DNA from: Prevotella ihumii
Lineage (GTDB): Bacteria > Bacteroidota > Bacteroidia > Bacteroidales > Bacteroidaceae
Assembly: GCF_900155655.1 (NCBI RefSeq)
Contig: NZ_LT706987.1
Location: 1,786,546-1,842,606, forward strand
Length of the DNA: 56,061 bases
Direction: 5' to 3'
Each line of letters begins with the position of its first letter. The stretch's first letter is position 1. The notes under the pieces are model-generated. The model had not been told where the DNA came from. It worked only from the letters and a program-made list of their open reading frames with translations, and searched no databases. Shown piece after piece: positions 34,231-44,723 of this stretch. A program made the position numbers and the translations under genes.

Positions 34231-37200
34231 TTATAGATTGCGTCCGTGGCAATTCTTAAACTTCTTACCGCTTCCACAAGGACAAGGGTCGTTAGGACGT
34301 GGCATCTTGTCTGCATGATAAGGCACACGCTGTGGCTGTTGTGCGCTCTCACGTGTATCGTGGCGTGCTGCTGCCATCTGGTTTGGGTCTACCAACTCCT
34401 CCTTCTGTGCTTCGTATTGTGGGGTGTGCTCCTCTGGTGCTGCCTCTTGAATTTCTTCAGCTGGCTGCATTTCAGGGATTTGACCACGCATCAACACACT
34501 TGCAGTGCGATTGTTCATGTCGTTAATCATATTGTCCCAAAGCTTCACCGACTCAAGTTTGAAGATGAGCAATGGGTCTTTCTGCTCGTATGACGCATTC
34601 TGTACAGAGTGACGGAGGTCGTCCAACTGACGGAGGTTTTCCTTCCAGTCGTCATCAATGAGGTGGAGGAGGATAACCTTCTCAAACTGTTTCACTACCG
34701 ACTTTGCCTCTGACTCGTAAGCCTCTTTCAAGTCGCAAGGTATATTGTACACACGCTTTCCATCGGTAATTGGCACCATAATGCGCTCGTACATAGCACC
34801 TTGATTTTCGTATATCTCCTTGATAATAGGCCAAGCTACGTTCTTAATCTTATCGGTTTTACGTTCAAAGTTTTCAACAGCACCTTGGAAAGCACGTTCT
34901 GCTAATTCGTTCTTATCGCCCGAAATGAGTTCTTCCTCGGTAAATGGACATTCCATAGCCAATACCTTGAGGAACTCTTCCTTGCAACCTTCGTAATCGT
35001 TGTTTTCAACGATGTTGATACATCTATCCCAAATGATGTTAGAAATGTCCATACCGATGCGCTCGCCCATCAATGCGTGGCGACGCTTTTCGTAGATTAC
35101 GGTGCGTTGCTTGTTCATCACATCATCGTACTCTAACAGACGCTTACGCACACCGAAGTTGTTTTCTTCTACCTTCTTTTGTGCACGCTCGATGCTGTTA
35201 GAAATCATTGAACTTTCGATACGTTCACCCTCTTCAAAACCAAGTTTGTCCATCACCTTTGCAATACGTTCTGAACCGAAGAGACGCATCAACTTGTCTT
35301 CCAACGAAACATAGAATACAGACGAACCAGGGTCACCTTGACGACCTGCACGACCACGCAACTGACGGTCTACACGGCGACTTTCGTGACGCTCGGTACC
35401 TATGATAGCCAAACCACCTGCTGCCTTTACTTCGGCAGAGAGTTTGATGTCGGTACCACGACCCGCCATATTGGTTGCAATGGTTACAGCACCCTTGCCA
35501 TCAATAGAACGACCTGCGTCTGCCACAATCTGCGCTTCCTTGAGGTGTTGCTTAGCGTTCAATACTTGATGTGGTATCTTGCGCATATTGAGCATCTTGC
35601 TCAACAACTCACTGATTTCTACCGATGTAGTACCTACGAGTACAGGACGACCGCTATTGCGCATTTCTTCTACCTCGTCAATCACGGCAGCATACTTTTC
35701 ACGAGCGGTCTTGTACACACGGTCTTCCAAGTCCTTACGGAGGATAGGACGGTTGGTAGGAATTTCTACAACGTCCAATTTATAGATGTCCCAGAACTCG
35801 CCAGCCTCGGTAGAAGCTGTACCCGTCATACCTGCCAACTTGTGGTACATACGGAAGTAGTTCTGAAGGGTAATGGTTGCAAAGGTCTGTGTAGCCGCTT
35901 CCACCTTTACGTGTTCTTTAGCTTCTACAGCTTGATGCAAACCATCGCTCCATCGGCGACCTTCCATAATACGACCTGTCTGTTCGTCTACAATCTTCAC
36001 TTCACCATCAAGCACCACATATTCGTCGTCCTTATTGAACATGGTGTAAGCCTTGAGCAACTGCTGAAGGGTATGTACACGTTCGCTTTGCACACCATAG
36101 TTTGCCATCAAGTCGTCTTTCTTGTCGATGTATGCTTGTTCGTCTATCTGCTTTTCGTCCTTGGCTTTTTCCAAGAGCGACAATTCGGTGGTAATATCGG
36201 GCAATACAAAGAGCTTATCGTCGTTCACCTCGTTAGCCAACCACGCTGCACCCTTATCGGTAAGGTCGGAAGAGTTCATCTTCTCATCGGTAACGAAATA
36301 CAATGGTTCGATAGCCTTTGGCATTTCGCGGTTGTTGTTCTGCATATAGAACTCCTCGGTGCGCAACATTCCCGACTTGATGCCTTCTTCTGAAAGGAAC
36401 TTTATCAAAGCCTTATTCTTTGGCAAAGCCTTGAACGAGCGGTAGAGAGCCAAGAAACCTTCTTCCAACATTGCTTCACGTTCCTTTTGGTCGGTGAGTT
36501 TTCCTGCATCAGCTATCTTGCGACGAGCTTCAGAGAGCAATTCGGTAGCCTGTTTGCGTTGTACTTCGAAGAGTTTTTGCACCAATGGTTGATATTCTTC
36601 AAACATTTGGTCGTCGCCCTTTGGCACAGGGCCTGAAATAATCAATGGGGTACGAGCATCGTCTACCAATACCGAGTCGACCTCATCGACGATAGCATAG
36701 TTGTGCTGACGCTGTACAAGGTCGGCAGGCGATACTGCCATATTGTCGCGAAGGTAGTCGAAACCAAACTCGTTGTTTGTACCGAAGGTAATATCAGCTT
36801 GGTAAGCACGGCGACGCTCAGGCGAGTTAGGTTGGTGTTTGTCGATACAGTCTACCGAAAGTCCGTTAAACTCGTAGAGAGGTCCCATCCATTCAGAGTC
36901 ACGCTTAGCAAGATAGTCGTTCACTGTTACCACGTGTACACCATTGCCTGTCAAGGCGTTAAGGAATACAGGCAAGGTAGCCACGAGGGTTTTACCTTCA
37001 CCCGTTGCCATTTCGGCAATCTTACCTTGGTGCAACACTGTACCACCGAAGAGCTGCACATCGTAGTGTACCATTTCCCATTTTAGGTCGTTTCCACCTG
37101 CTGTCCAATGGTTGTGATAGATAGCCTTGTCGCCATCAATGGTAATAAAGTCTTTGCGTGGGTCGGCAGCCAATTCACGGTCGAAATCGGTTGCTGTAAC

Positions 37201-37584
37201 GATGGTTTCCTCGTTTTCAGCAAAGCGGCGTGCGGTATCTTTTACGATAGAGAAAGCCGTAGGCATTACCTCGTTCAAGGCTACCTCGTAATTGTCTAAA
37301 GCCTCTTTCTCAAGTTTGTCAATCTTTGAGAATATCTCCTCACGTTCGTCAATAGGAGTTTCTTCAATGGTTTCACGAAGTTTTGCTATTTCTTCACGTT
37401 GTGTCTTGCCTGCATCTTGTACAAACTGTTGTATCTCTTTGGTCTTAGCACGCAATTCGTCGTTGCTCAATGCCTTTATTTCAGGATAAGTAGCTTTCAC
37501 TTTTTCAACGAAGGGTTGAATAAGTTTCATATCACGTGTAGACTTGTCTCCGAAGAGTGCTTTAAGTATTTTGTTAAAATTCAT
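34231..37584 (-). CDS. secA: Protein translocase ATPase SecA
   Basis: This 1117-residue motor drives secretory proteins through SecYEG. Walker A ATGEGKT is at about 193-199, DEVD at 300-303, the two-helix preprotein cross-linking part follows, and the C-terminal zinc motif [14 protein letters not shown] (C1101, C1103, C1112, H1113) binds SecB or ribosomes. It is longer than E. coli SecA, as usual in Bacteroidota, with an N-terminal insert (about 50-100). The start [12 protein letters not shown] at 37584 is certain by homology; a longer frame reads the upstream 9-bp array and must be an artefact. Confidence 0.98.
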   Translation of the reverse strand: MNFNKILKALFGDKSTRDMKLIQPFVEKVKATYPEIKALSNDELRAKTKEIQQFVQDAGKTQREEIAKLRETIEETPIDEREEIFSKIDKLEKEALDNYEVALNEVMPTAFSIVKDTARRFAENEETIVTATDFDRELAADPRKDFITIDGDKAIYHNHWTAGGNDLKWEMVHYDVQLFGGTVLHQGKIAEMATGEGKTLVATLPVFLNALTGNGVHVVTVNDYLAKRDSEWMGPLYEFNGLSVDCIDKHQPNSPERRRAYQADITFGTNNEFGFDYLRDNMAVSPADLVQRQHNYAIVDEVDSVLVDDARTPLIISGPVPKGDDQMFEEYQPLVQKLFEVQRKQATELLSEARRKIADAGKLTDQKEREAMLEEGFLALYRSFKALPKNKALIKFLSEEGIKSGMLRTEEFYMQNNNREMPKAIEPLYFVTDEKMNSSDLTDKGAAWLANEVNDDKLFVLPDITTELSLLEKAKDEKQIDEQAYIDKKDDLMANYGVQSERVHTLQQLLKAYTMFNKDDEYVVLDGEVKIVDEQTGRIMEGRRWSDGLHQAVEAKEHVKVEAATQTFATITLQNYFRMYHKLAGMTGTASTEAGEFWDIYKLDVVEIPTNRPILRKDLEDRVYKTAREKYAAVIDEVEEMRNSGRPVLVGTTSVEISELLSKMLNMRKIPHQVLNAKQHLKEAQIVADAGRSIDGKGAVTIATNMAGRGTDIKLSAEVKAAGGLAIIGTERHESRRVDRQLRGRAGRQGDPGSSVFYVSLEDKLMRLFGSERIAKVMDKLGFEEGERIESSMISNSIERAQKKVEENNFGVRKRLLEYDDVMNKQRTVIYEKRRHALMGERIGMDISNIIWDRCINIVENNDYEGCKEEFLKVLAMECPFTEEELISGDKNELAERAFQGAVENFERKTDKIKNVAWPIIKEIYENQGAMYERIMVPITDGKRVYNIPCDLKEAYESEAKSVVKQFEKVILLHLIDDDWKENLRQLDDLRHSVQNASYEQKDPLLIFKLESVKLWDNMINDMNNRTASVLMRGQIPEMQPAEEIQEAAPEEHTPQYEAQKEELVDPNQMAAARHDTRESAQQPQRVPYHADKMPRPNDPCPCGSGKKFKNCHGRNL

Positions 37585-37602
37585 TGTTGTTTTTTGTTGT
37601 TT

Positions 37603-37667
37603 TTGTCGGACGGGTCGGACAAGTCGGACAGGTCGGACGGGTCGGACTGGTCGGACTGGTCCGACAA
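37603..37667. repeat. 9-bp GTCSGAC array H in the secA leader
   Basis: Seven units (37605-37665) framed by TTGTCGGAC and GTCCGACAA. The array ends 20 bases above the secA start codon, so the secA mRNA leader carries it if transcription starts upstream. Confidence 0.95.
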
Positions 37668-37718
37668 TTCTAAGTTCTTGATTGTTAATTCTCTGTATAT
37701 TGCGCCATGTGTTGTGGC

Positions 37719-38075
37719 TTATGCGCTTGGCGCACGAATAACAATCGCCGAACAGAGGGAAGGGTTCGGAAGATAATCTTGAGGAGTGATGATAATCTGA
37801 CTTGTCGGACGGGTCGGACAGGTCTGACAGGTCTGACTGCTTAGATAGAGCTGACTGTAAAAGCAAGGCTCTTGTTTGTCCTCTTTATGTATCTGCTTGT
37901 AGGCTTCAATCACTGAAAGTACTTCAGTTTCAGCCTCTTTTAGGTCTAATCTGTGGCATATCTCCTCGATGGTAGCATTGCTCAATGCAGCCTTAATCGC
38001 ATACTGATAAGTCTGCGATTCTACACCGGTAGCTGCTAAAACAACGAGCAGGGCTGTAATGTATTTGTTCATCAT
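37719..38075 (-). CDS. Small exported protein of unknown function
   Basis: 118 codons with a clear signal peptide ([20 protein letters not shown]) and a helical middle ([20 protein letters not shown], then [11 protein letters not shown]). I do not recognise the family. The C-terminal third runs through array H2 (codons for [14 protein letters not shown]) and then an unremarkable tail, so the native protein may have been shorter and extended by array insertion. It lies between the DUF4105 gene and secA on the same strand. ATG at 38072 is an equally good start. Confidence 0.55.
   Translation of the reverse strand: MMNKYITALLVVLAATGVESQTYQYAIKAALSNATIEEICHRLDLKEAETEVLSVIEAYKQIHKEDKQEPCFYSQLYLSSQTCQTCPTRPTSQIIITPQDYLPNPSLCSAIVIRAPSA
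37798..37838. repeat. 9-bp GTCSGAC array H2 inside a coding frame
   Basis: Four units (37804-37837): two GTCGGAC followed by two GTCTGAC. It is the only array in the window that lies within a probable gene. Confidence 0.88.
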
Positions 38076-38106
38076 AGGGGGATATACCTTATTTTATATA
38101 ATTACT

Positions 38107-39309
38107 TTATTTTATATAATTACTTTTATTGGCTTTCGCTTTCCTTATTACGTAGCGATGCACATACACATTGATGAGCAAGAATAATGCCACAATGTAC
38201 ATCGGTATGGGCAAATGCTGTGTAAAGGTGATGATAAAACCAGAGAATAGCGATATTTCGTAAACTACCCACCACCAATCGCTCTCCATTTTTCGGGTTC
38301 GTTTCACTGCTCGATAAGCAAACACGAGCGATAACGGGTTGAAAAAGAAGAGCATAGCATTCTTGTCAACGCAAGGGTGCTTTGAGAATACCATTGCTAA
38401 AAACAGCAAACCCATCGTACCTGTGAGGAGCATCAACGCCAATTCCCACTGCCAAAACAGTCGGCATAGCTTTATCTCTACTGCCATGATGGCTGCCATC
38501 ACTACTGCCACAACGACCGATACAGCCAAGGGAGAGAGCGGAAAACCGCCTTCGTCCACAATGGGTTGCGGACTGATAAGGGTGCGTGTCTCCTTTACCA
38601 ATGCTGCGTTATTATGGGTGGCTAAGGCAAAGTGTTTGCGCAGATTATCGGGGAGAAACAGCGTCTGTTCTTTTGTTTCCACAGGCGCATCGGCTCCCTT
38701 TCCTAAGAGCAAATCCTCGCCGAAGCGTGTCCACGGATAGTCTTTGTTCCATTGGTGTATCATTTCACGATAGGTGGGCAGTGGGTCTTGCTTATCGCTC
38801 CACGCAAACGAGGGGGCAAGTTTCACGTTGTTGGCAATGATGTGGTAAGCACGTGTGGTGCAGTTGTCGTAGAAGAAGTTGTAGCGATACACCACGTTTT
38901 CGGGACGTAGGTTGTGCGTTAACGCCTTGTATATCTTATACTTCTCCTCCTTCGTGAGGTTCAACACCTGTTCGGTAACGCCTCGTCCCTCGTAATCGTA
39001 CTGTGCAAGAAAGTGTTCCATCGGTAGGGTTGCCACACGATAGTCGGTGAGTCCAAAGATGAAACGGAGTGAGAAGTTGGGCTGATTAGAGTCGAACACG
39101 CCATAATTAATAGCGATGTCATTGCCGTTCTGCATGTCGTTGTAACGCAAGGCAGTATGCCCAAACTGTGCCCATGACGCTTGCCCAGGCGAACAGGTAA
39201 GGAGCGAAATCTCTACCGAGTCGGAATAAGTAAGGGGTTGCGCATTTGTCGCTATCGAAATGAGCGACAGCAACACCAAGGTTATATTATGTAGAAACAG
39301 CTTCTTCAT
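38107..39309 (-). CDS. DUF4105 family membrane protein (Lnb-like lipoprotein N-acyltransferase candidate)
   Basis: A 400-residue protein with a signal peptide (cleavage near ATNAQ), a DUF4105 domain with GHTALRY (candidate catalytic His) and YNFFYDNCTTRAY (candidate catalytic Cys), and about five C-terminal membrane helices. DUF4105 proteins have been linked in Bacteroides to N-acylation of lipoproteins (Lnb); I assign that only as a candidate role. The start MKKLFLHNITLVLL at 39309 is set by the signal peptide; a longer frame upstream lacks sense. A -33/-7 promoter ends nine bases before the ATG, so the mRNA is almost leaderless. Confidence 0.82.
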   Translation of the reverse strand: MKKLFLHNITLVLLSLISIATNAQPLTYSDSVEISLLTCSPGQASWAQFGHTALRYNDMQNGNDIAINYGVFDSNQPNFSLRFIFGLTDYRVATLPMEHFLAQYDYEGRGVTEQVLNLTKEEKYKIYKALTHNLRPENVVYRYNFFYDNCTTRAYHIIANNVKLAPSFAWSDKQDPLPTYREMIHQWNKDYPWTRFGEDLLLGKGADAPVETKEQTLFLPDNLRKHFALATHNNAALVKETRTLISPQPIVDEGGFPLSPLAVSVVVAVVMAAIMAVEIKLCRLFWQWELALMLLTGTMGLLFLAMVFSKHPCVDKNAMLFFFNPLSLVFAYRAVKRTRKMESDWWWVVYEISLFSGFIITFTQHLPIPMYIVALFLLINVYVHRYVIRKAKANKSNYIK

Positions 39310-39317
39310 TAACGCTG

Positions 39318-39347
39318 CAAAGATACTTAAAAAGCGTGAACCCACAA
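39318..39347 (-). promoter_or_regulatory. Promoter of the DUF4105 gene
   Basis: -7 TATCTTTG (39318-39325), spacer 19 bases, -33 TTG (39345-39347), all on the minus strand. The box ends nine bases before the start codon. Confidence 0.75.
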
Positions 39348-39459
39348 AGAAAGCAAGGGTTATTTGTGCGCAATGCGTATAAAAATGTCCCCTCTTGCAA
39401 TTGTTCTGTTTTTCCATACATACCTCTTCCGCCACCGAGACACCTATCTTATAAAATCA

Positions 39460-39540
39460 AAACATATATGTTTGAGGTGGTCGGACGAGTCGGACGAGTC
39501 GGACAAGTCGGACTGGTCGGACTGGTCGGACTGGTCGGAC
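39460..39540. repeat. AAACATATATGTTT palindrome followed by 9-bp GTCSGAC array I
   Basis: The palindrome at 39460-39473 is followed by GAGGTGG and seven units reading GTCGGAC (39480-39540). The right flank ACAAAACTATAGAAAATAAA is the same as that of array D. It lies between divergent genes. Confidence 0.93.
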
Positions 39541-39632
39541 AAAACTATAGAAAATAAAGGTAATTTATAGAACCAGCCATATCAAAAACAAAAAAACTTG
39601 TAATAAATGTGCTTGGTTTAGATCTTATTCAG

Positions 39633-39640
39633 TACTTTTG
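39633..39640 (+). promoter_or_regulatory. -7 box of the SNF2 helicase gene
   Basis: TACTTTTG 88 bp upstream of the start codon; a TTG lies 17 bases further upstream (39613-39615), slightly short of the usual spacing. Confidence 0.5.
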
Positions 39641-39728
39641 TAAATAAATTACAAATATTAGCATTACAATGATTTTCAAACTCACTGAGATCTTGCAAGA
39701 AATTAGTATGAGATAAATTCTCAAAATT

Positions 39729-42700
39729 ATGGCAGAGAAATTTGGAAAGACATGGTGGGGCGATGCATGGTTGCAATCGCTCACGCACATAGACTATGCT
39801 AACCGCATACCGAGAGGAGCTCGATACGCACGTAACGGTTCGGTTAAGGAAATAAAGGTTAAAAAGAATGTGATAGCAGCTAAGGTGCAAGGCTCAAGAC
39901 GCACACCATACAAAGAAACTATCACTATACCGGAATTCAGCGACAAGGAGAAATCGCTGTTAATAGATGCTCTTGTGGCTTACCCTGGTATCATCAGCAA
40001 TTTGCTTGACCGCAAACTGGACGCAGAAGTACTCGACATCGCAAAGAAATGCGGTGTGAAGATTTTCCCTTCGCGTTGGAATGATCTGAAGATGCACTGC
40101 AGTTGTCCCGACTGGGCTGTGCCATGCAAGCACCTGGCTGCTATTGTCTACATGATGAGCAAGGAGATTGACAACAATCCGTTCCTTGTGTTCGAAATGC
40201 ATGGCCTTGACATCATTAACGAATTGGAGGCACGTGGCATCTATGCCAACAAAGCAAAGGAGACGGTAGAATTGCCGTTGATTGATGATGTGGCAGGTTT
40301 GCAGCCCAAACCGGCAAAGATAGCCTTGGCGGACTCCTTCAAACGAATCGATTTCAGCAAGTTGGAAGACCGCACAGAAATTCTGCTTCGTTTGCTTCCT
40401 GACAATCCATCGTTCTCCACGCATGGCAATTTCAAGCAGGTGTATGCCTCTACCATAGGCAAAGCGCAAAGAAAACTTGAGCGACTGATGACAGGCAAAC
40501 TGTCTGCTAATGATGTTTTTGATGCAGGCAAGCATCATTTTGAATTGACGCTTGACAGCGAGATGCCGTTGGACTTAGGCGACGAGCATCTTGATTCGTA
40601 TGCCATTGCTCTGCTTGGAATGAATGCAGATTTCCTGCCCGATTACAACCGTAGCGTGATTGCCAACCATCAAGCTATGCATGCCGCCATACACTTATTA
40701 AAGATAGGTAGTATAGCACCATGTATAGCAAGGAATTCGAAGAACTTCAACAGTATATCGTGGATGCCTGCCGAGATTGATTCGCAAGCGAAACGCATTG
40801 TAGAGCAGCTGACAGAAATCGTGCCAGCCGACTTGATTTGCCTGTCAGACAGAAAGACTATGCTTTATCCGCAGAATCCGGCCCGTTTGCTTATTTCTCA
40901 GTATCTCGACTTGCTGATGGAGCGATTGACAGCCGATTTTGATGACGATGATATAGAGCTCATATTCTTCAACCGTCGCACGGTGAAGTTTGATGCTATT
41001 GGCCAGAAAGAAACACCAGGAGCTATCAAATCATGGTGCGACCATCTGCAGATAACGCAGACACGCTGGCAACCGGTTTTCAATATCGCGGAGGATGAAG
41101 AGAATGAACTATTCCAACTCTCACTTGCCGTACACGATCGTGAGTATGCCGCTGAAATGCCTATTCCATTAAGTGATATCCTTCGGCTGAAGAAGTACGA
41201 GAAGTCTCGCTTCGAAATGCTTCGTTCATTCTCTTTGCTTTCGGTATTGATGCCTAACGTGAACTCTTATATCAATAAAGGAGCAAAGCAAGTGATTGAG
41301 TACGACTACCAGTCGTTTGTGCCATTCCTACAGGAAGTGATACCAACCATACAAATGCTTGACATTAAGGTATTTATGCCGAAATCACTAACCACCCTGC
41401 TCCGTCCGAAACCAACCATCCGAGTGTCAGCAAAGAATGATGGCAAGTCTATGTTCGGTCTTGCCGACTTGCTGCAGTTCTCGTGGCAGATTGCCCTTGG
41501 AGACAATGTGTTGCCGATAGAGGAGTTCGATAATTTGATGGTTCGTGCTGGCACGCTGCTTAAGTTCAAAGGGCAGTTTGTCTATACCTCTGCCGAGGAC
41601 ATGAAGCGTCTGTATGATATCATCATGAAGGGTGATCAACTGAGTGACGGGCGACTGCTGCAAGCTGTCCTTTCTGGCGAATATGAGTCGGCTCCGGTTC
41701 TGCTTACGAATGAGGTGAAAGCACTCATCAAGGAACTGACCAAGCAGGATATCATTCCAGCCCCATCCACGCTGAATGCTACACTTCGCCCTTATCAGGA
41801 ACGTGGATACTCATGGCTCTACAGCAACATGCGCATCGGTTTCGGCTCGATACTTGCCGACGATATGGGTCTTGGTAAGACGCTGCAAACCATCTCTTTG
41901 CTACTCAAGCTGAAAGAAGATGGTGCATTAGAGGAGAAACGTGTGCTCATCGTAGTGCCAACAGGATTGCTTACCAACTGGCAAGCAGAAATCTCACGCT
42001 TTGCCCCACAACTCACATGCGAGGTCTATCATGGAAATGCCCGTTCGCTGAAGTCGTTCTCATCGGATATTCTTCTGACAACCTACGGCATGGTGCGCAC
42101 AGATGCTACAAAATTAAAGAAACAGCCTTGGCGAGTGATGGTAATTGATGAAGCACAGAATATCAAAAACCAGAACACGCAACAGACAAAAGCCATATCT
42201 TCTATTGCAGCCGATACGCATATCGCCCTCAGTGGTACACCTGTAGAGAACCGTCTATCGGAGTTCTGGAGCATAATGAACTACGCCAACCACGGTTATC
42301 TGGACACCATCAAGGACTTCAACGAGCGATTTGCCAAACCAATCCAACAGGATGGTGACATGGCATGTGCTGAGCGTTTCCGTCGTGTGACAGCTCCGTT
42401 TATGATGCGACGAATGAAGACAGACAAATCGATAATCAGCGACCTGCCAGATAAGATAGAGATGAACGACTATGTTTCGCTCAATCCTGATCAAGCTGCA
42501 CTCTATCAGTCAACGCTCAACGAGGCGATGGCGGTTATCGAAGGTATGAGTACGGATGATAACAAGGAACTCTTCAAGCGCCAAGCTCTCATCTTGCAGA
42601 TGATTCTTGCACTCAAGCAAATATGCAACCATCCTGCCCAGTATCTCAAGAATGGCGATGAACGTGCAGAACTATCGGGCAAGACGGAAATGCTACTCGA

Positions 42701-43190
42701 TAACATCCAGAGCATTGTGGATGCAGGCGAGAAGGTTCTGGTGTTCACACAGTTCAAAGAGATGGGCGATATGCTCGTGAAGTTCATCACGAAGCGCACA
42801 GGGCGCGAACCTATGTTCTACCATGGCGGTTGCAGCGTGAAGCAACGTAGCGATATGGTAGACCGTTTCCAGAACGGTAAGCAGGACAAGGTATTCATCC
42901 TCTCACTCAAAGCAGCCGGCACAGGTCTCAACCTCACAGCAGCATCACACGTCATTCACTACGACCTGTGGTGGAATCCGGCTGTAGAAGCACAAGCCAC
43001 CGACCGCGCCTACCGTATAGGTCAGAACAAGAATGTTATGGTGCATCGTTTCATCACCAAAGGCACATTCGAGGAAAAAATCGACCGAATGATACAAGAG
43101 AAGAAGCACCTTGCCGACATGACCGTAGCAAGTGGCGAAAGCTGGATTGGCAAACTCAGTAACAAGGAATTGCGAGCGTTGTTTGAGTAG
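39729..43190 (+). CDS. SWIM zinc-finger/SNF2-family helicase
   Basis: A 1153-residue Swi2/Snf2 ATPase. The N terminus begins KFGKTWWGDAW, then a SWIM zinc finger CSCPDWAVPCKH (about 125-136). Walker A DDMGLGKT is at about 710, motif II DEAQ at about 806, and the second helicase domain ends in DLWWNPAVEAQATDRAYRIG (about 1078-1097). Proteins of this type (resembling a fusion of Bacillus YwqB and YwqA) move along or remodel DNA-protein complexes; their role in bacteria is not well known. It stands alone between a divergent and a convergent gene, with its own promoter and an array in front. Confidence 0.9.
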   Translation: MAEKFGKTWWGDAWLQSLTHIDYANRIPRGARYARNGSVKEIKVKKNVIAAKVQGSRRTPYKETITIPEFSDKEKSLLIDALVAYPGIISNLLDRKLDAEVLDIAKKCGVKIFPSRWNDLKMHCSCPDWAVPCKHLAAIVYMMSKEIDNNPFLVFEMHGLDIINELEARGIYANKAKETVELPLIDDVAGLQPKPAKIALADSFKRIDFSKLEDRTEILLRLLPDNPSFSTHGNFKQVYASTIGKAQRKLERLMTGKLSANDVFDAGKHHFELTLDSEMPLDLGDEHLDSYAIALLGMNADFLPDYNRSVIANHQAMHAAIHLLKIGSIAPCIARNSKNFNSISWMPAEIDSQAKRIVEQLTEIVPADLICLSDRKTMLYPQNPARLLISQYLDLLMERLTADFDDDDIELIFFNRRTVKFDAIGQKETPGAIKSWCDHLQITQTRWQPVFNIAEDEENELFQLSLAVHDREYAAEMPIPLSDILRLKKYEKSRFEMLRSFSLLSVLMPNVNSYINKGAKQVIEYDYQSFVPFLQEVIPTIQMLDIKVFMPKSLTTLLRPKPTIRVSAKNDGKSMFGLADLLQFSWQIALGDNVLPIEEFDNLMVRAGTLLKFKGQFVYTSAEDMKRLYDIIMKGDQLSDGRLLQAVLSGEYESAPVLLTNEVKALIKELTKQDIIPAPSTLNATLRPYQERGYSWLYSNMRIGFGSILADDMGLGKTLQTISLLLKLKEDGALEEKRVLIVVPTGLLTNWQAEISRFAPQLTCEVYHGNARSLKSFSSDILLTTYGMVRTDATKLKKQPWRVMVIDEAQNIKNQNTQQTKAISSIAADTHIALSGTPVENRLSEFWSIMNYANHGYLDTIKDFNERFAKPIQQDGDMACAERFRRVTAPFMMRRMKTDKSIISDLPDKIEMNDYVSLNPDQAALYQSTLNEAMAVIEGMSTDDNKELFKRQALILQMILALKQICNHPAQYLKNGDERAELSGKTEMLLDNIQSIVDAGEKVLVFTQFKEMGDMLVKFITKRTGREPMFYHGGCSVKQRSDMVDRFQNGKQDKVFILSLKAAGTGLNLTAASHVIHYDLWWNPAVEAQATDRAYRIGQNKNVMVHRFITKGTFEEKIDRMIQEKKHLADMTVASGESWIGKLSNKELRALFE

Positions 43191-43221
43191 AATATTCGAA
43201 CGAAATAGAGGTCATCAGCCC

Positions 43222-43270
43222 AGTCAGACAAGTCGGACAAGTCCGACTGGTCTAACGACCGATTTGGGTT
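43222..43270. repeat. 9-bp GTCSGAC array J with inverted cap
   Basis: Four units (43223-43256; two GTCRGAC-type then two GTCYRAC-type), ending in TCTAACGACCGATTTGGGTT, the inverted AATCGGTCGTYAGAC cap. It lies between convergent genes. Confidence 0.92.
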
Positions 43271-43340
43271 AAATGAGACGCAAACAAGTTTTGAAACAAA
43301 CAAGGAAAATTGTTTGCGGAAATAAGGTATAAACAAAAGA

Positions 43341-43412
43341 AAGCGTGTAAAGTAAACCATATTAAGCCAACTTTTCCAATAACTTGGCACACGTCGTTTA
43401 CTTTACACGCTT
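43341..43412 (-). terminator. Long-loop hairpin after the FN3-like exported protein gene
   Basis: Perfect 17-bp arms 43341-43357 and 43396-43412 (AAGCGTGTAAAGTAAAC and its complement) with a 38-nt loop, 12 bp beyond the stop codon at 43425. The large loop makes simple intrinsic termination uncertain. Confidence 0.5.
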
Positions 43413-43424
43413 GTCTGTTTTATG

Positions 43425-44723
43425 TTACTTCTGAATCATCTGGAAAGCAGATTGCTTCTTTCCAACCTTTATCAAAGGCATCTGTGTTACGCCTTTAGAT
43501 GTTCCTTGTACGATGCGGGTAGGAGCAACCTTGCTGTCAGCTTCGCCAGCTGGGGTAGTAAATTCTACCTTTTCGAGTGGTCCCCATTCGTCATTGGCAT
43601 TCTTAGCCAAAGAGCAAGCATAGTACGTTGTAGATGGAGTTGCGTTCCAAGTTGCGTTATCAACACCGTATTGGTTCCAATATGGATCCTTTTCATGGTC
43701 TTCCTTCAACAGTTTTTTAACGCCTTCCTCGCCCATTTCAGGCTTATCGTATGCATTCTTTTCAATGATAATGTCTCTGTGTAGTGAACATTCGCTGTTT
43801 GGAGTGTAGATTACACGTTGGTAGTAACTGTCGCCACTCTTTTCAAACTCCTTGATTTCGATATTTACTTTAGCAACGCCAGTGCCACCAAGTTTCTTTG
43901 TTGTAACTGGAATAACAACCATATCGGCATAGGTTTCTTCTGAGTCCCACGCTTGCACATAGATTTCGTACTTGGTGTCAGGTTGCAAACCAGTCCATTC
44001 GTGTGTGTATTCGTCAGTGCATTTTACACCCCACTGCTTAATCATGTCGCCCATATTGCTTAGTCCCATCATTGAACCGAACTGCTCGAACTGCTCTTTA
44101 GCCTTGCCTTCAACAAAGATACAAACTGCATAGCCCTTAGCGTCTGTATTGGCTGTGAACTTGGCTTTAACGGTTGTAGATGTTGCTTCTACGATTTCGC
44201 CCGTTACCTTAGGATTTCCTACGAGTGGTTTCTTAGGAGTTGTAAATTCTGCTTTCGACATATTGCAAGCCACACCGTACTTGTCGAAGCCAATCGTAAT
44301 AATGGTGTAAGGTGTATTATCCTTGAATGGTTGGTCGAAACCAGTCATCTGTGCGTTCGTGAAATCGTCTTGCATCATAGTCTGATTGGTTCTCTCAAAG
44401 TAAGTGGCAGCAATATCGTCGGTAGTTATCTTGCTTGAAACAGACTGTGGGATACAAGCAATTTTATACGATTTACATTCTGGTGTCTTCTTTACTGCCA
44501 CCCAAAGCGTATCGCCGGTAGGACCACTCTTGTAGTCTTTAAAGGTTACATCGGCTGCAACTCTGCCTTCAACGGTTGCAAAGAAAACGTTATCAATGCG
44601 ATCGACCATAAACGCCTTGTGAGCGCTGCTCTTTTCCAATACTATCAATCGGTTAGGTTCTGTCTGTGCAAACGCTGTCAGACTAAAGATTGCCATAAGG
44701 CAAAGTAATATGTTCTTTTTCAT
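43425..44723 (-). CDS. Exported protein with fibronectin-III-like repeats
   Basis: 432 residues with a signal peptide (LLCLMAIFSLTAFAQ). The body holds three segments of the type ATSTTVKAKFTANTDAKGY / TGLQPDTKYEIYVQAWDSE / TYYACSLAKNANDEWGPLEK, which resemble FN3 beta-sandwiches with the usual L-x-P-x-T-x-Y turn. I recognise no catalytic motif. The start ATG overlaps the stop of the preceding gene (ATGA), so the two are co-translated and probably act together at the cell surface or periplasm. Confidence 0.75.
   Translation of the reverse strand: MKKNILLCLMAIFSLTAFAQTEPNRLIVLEKSSAHKAFMVDRIDNVFFATVEGRVAADVTFKDYKSGPTGDTLWVAVKKTPECKSYKIACIPQSVSSKITTDDIAATYFERTNQTMMQDDFTNAQMTGFDQPFKDNTPYTIITIGFDKYGVACNMSKAEFTTPKKPLVGNPKVTGEIVEATSTTVKAKFTANTDAKGYAVCIFVEGKAKEQFEQFGSMMGLSNMGDMIKQWGVKCTDEYTHEWTGLQPDTKYEIYVQAWDSEETYADMVVIPVTTKKLGGTGVAKVNIEIKEFEKSGDSYYQRVIYTPNSECSLHRDIIIEKNAYDKPEMGEEGVKKLLKEDHEKDPYWNQYGVDNATWNATPSTTYYACSLAKNANDEWGPLEKVEFTTPAGEADSKVAPTRIVQGTSKGVTQMPLIKVGKKQSAFQMIQK

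Noticed and set aside
35338..36393. 351-codon frame opposite secA
   Set aside because: It lies wholly antisense to conserved secA sequence; Cys/Thr/Val-rich shadow composition.
37585..37866. N-terminal extension of SecA
   Set aside because: It would translate array H and AT-rich leader; homology starts at [12 protein letters not shown].
43191..43340. Gene between the SNF2 helicase and the exported protein
   Set aside because: Only array J and its cap; no frame with family likeness.
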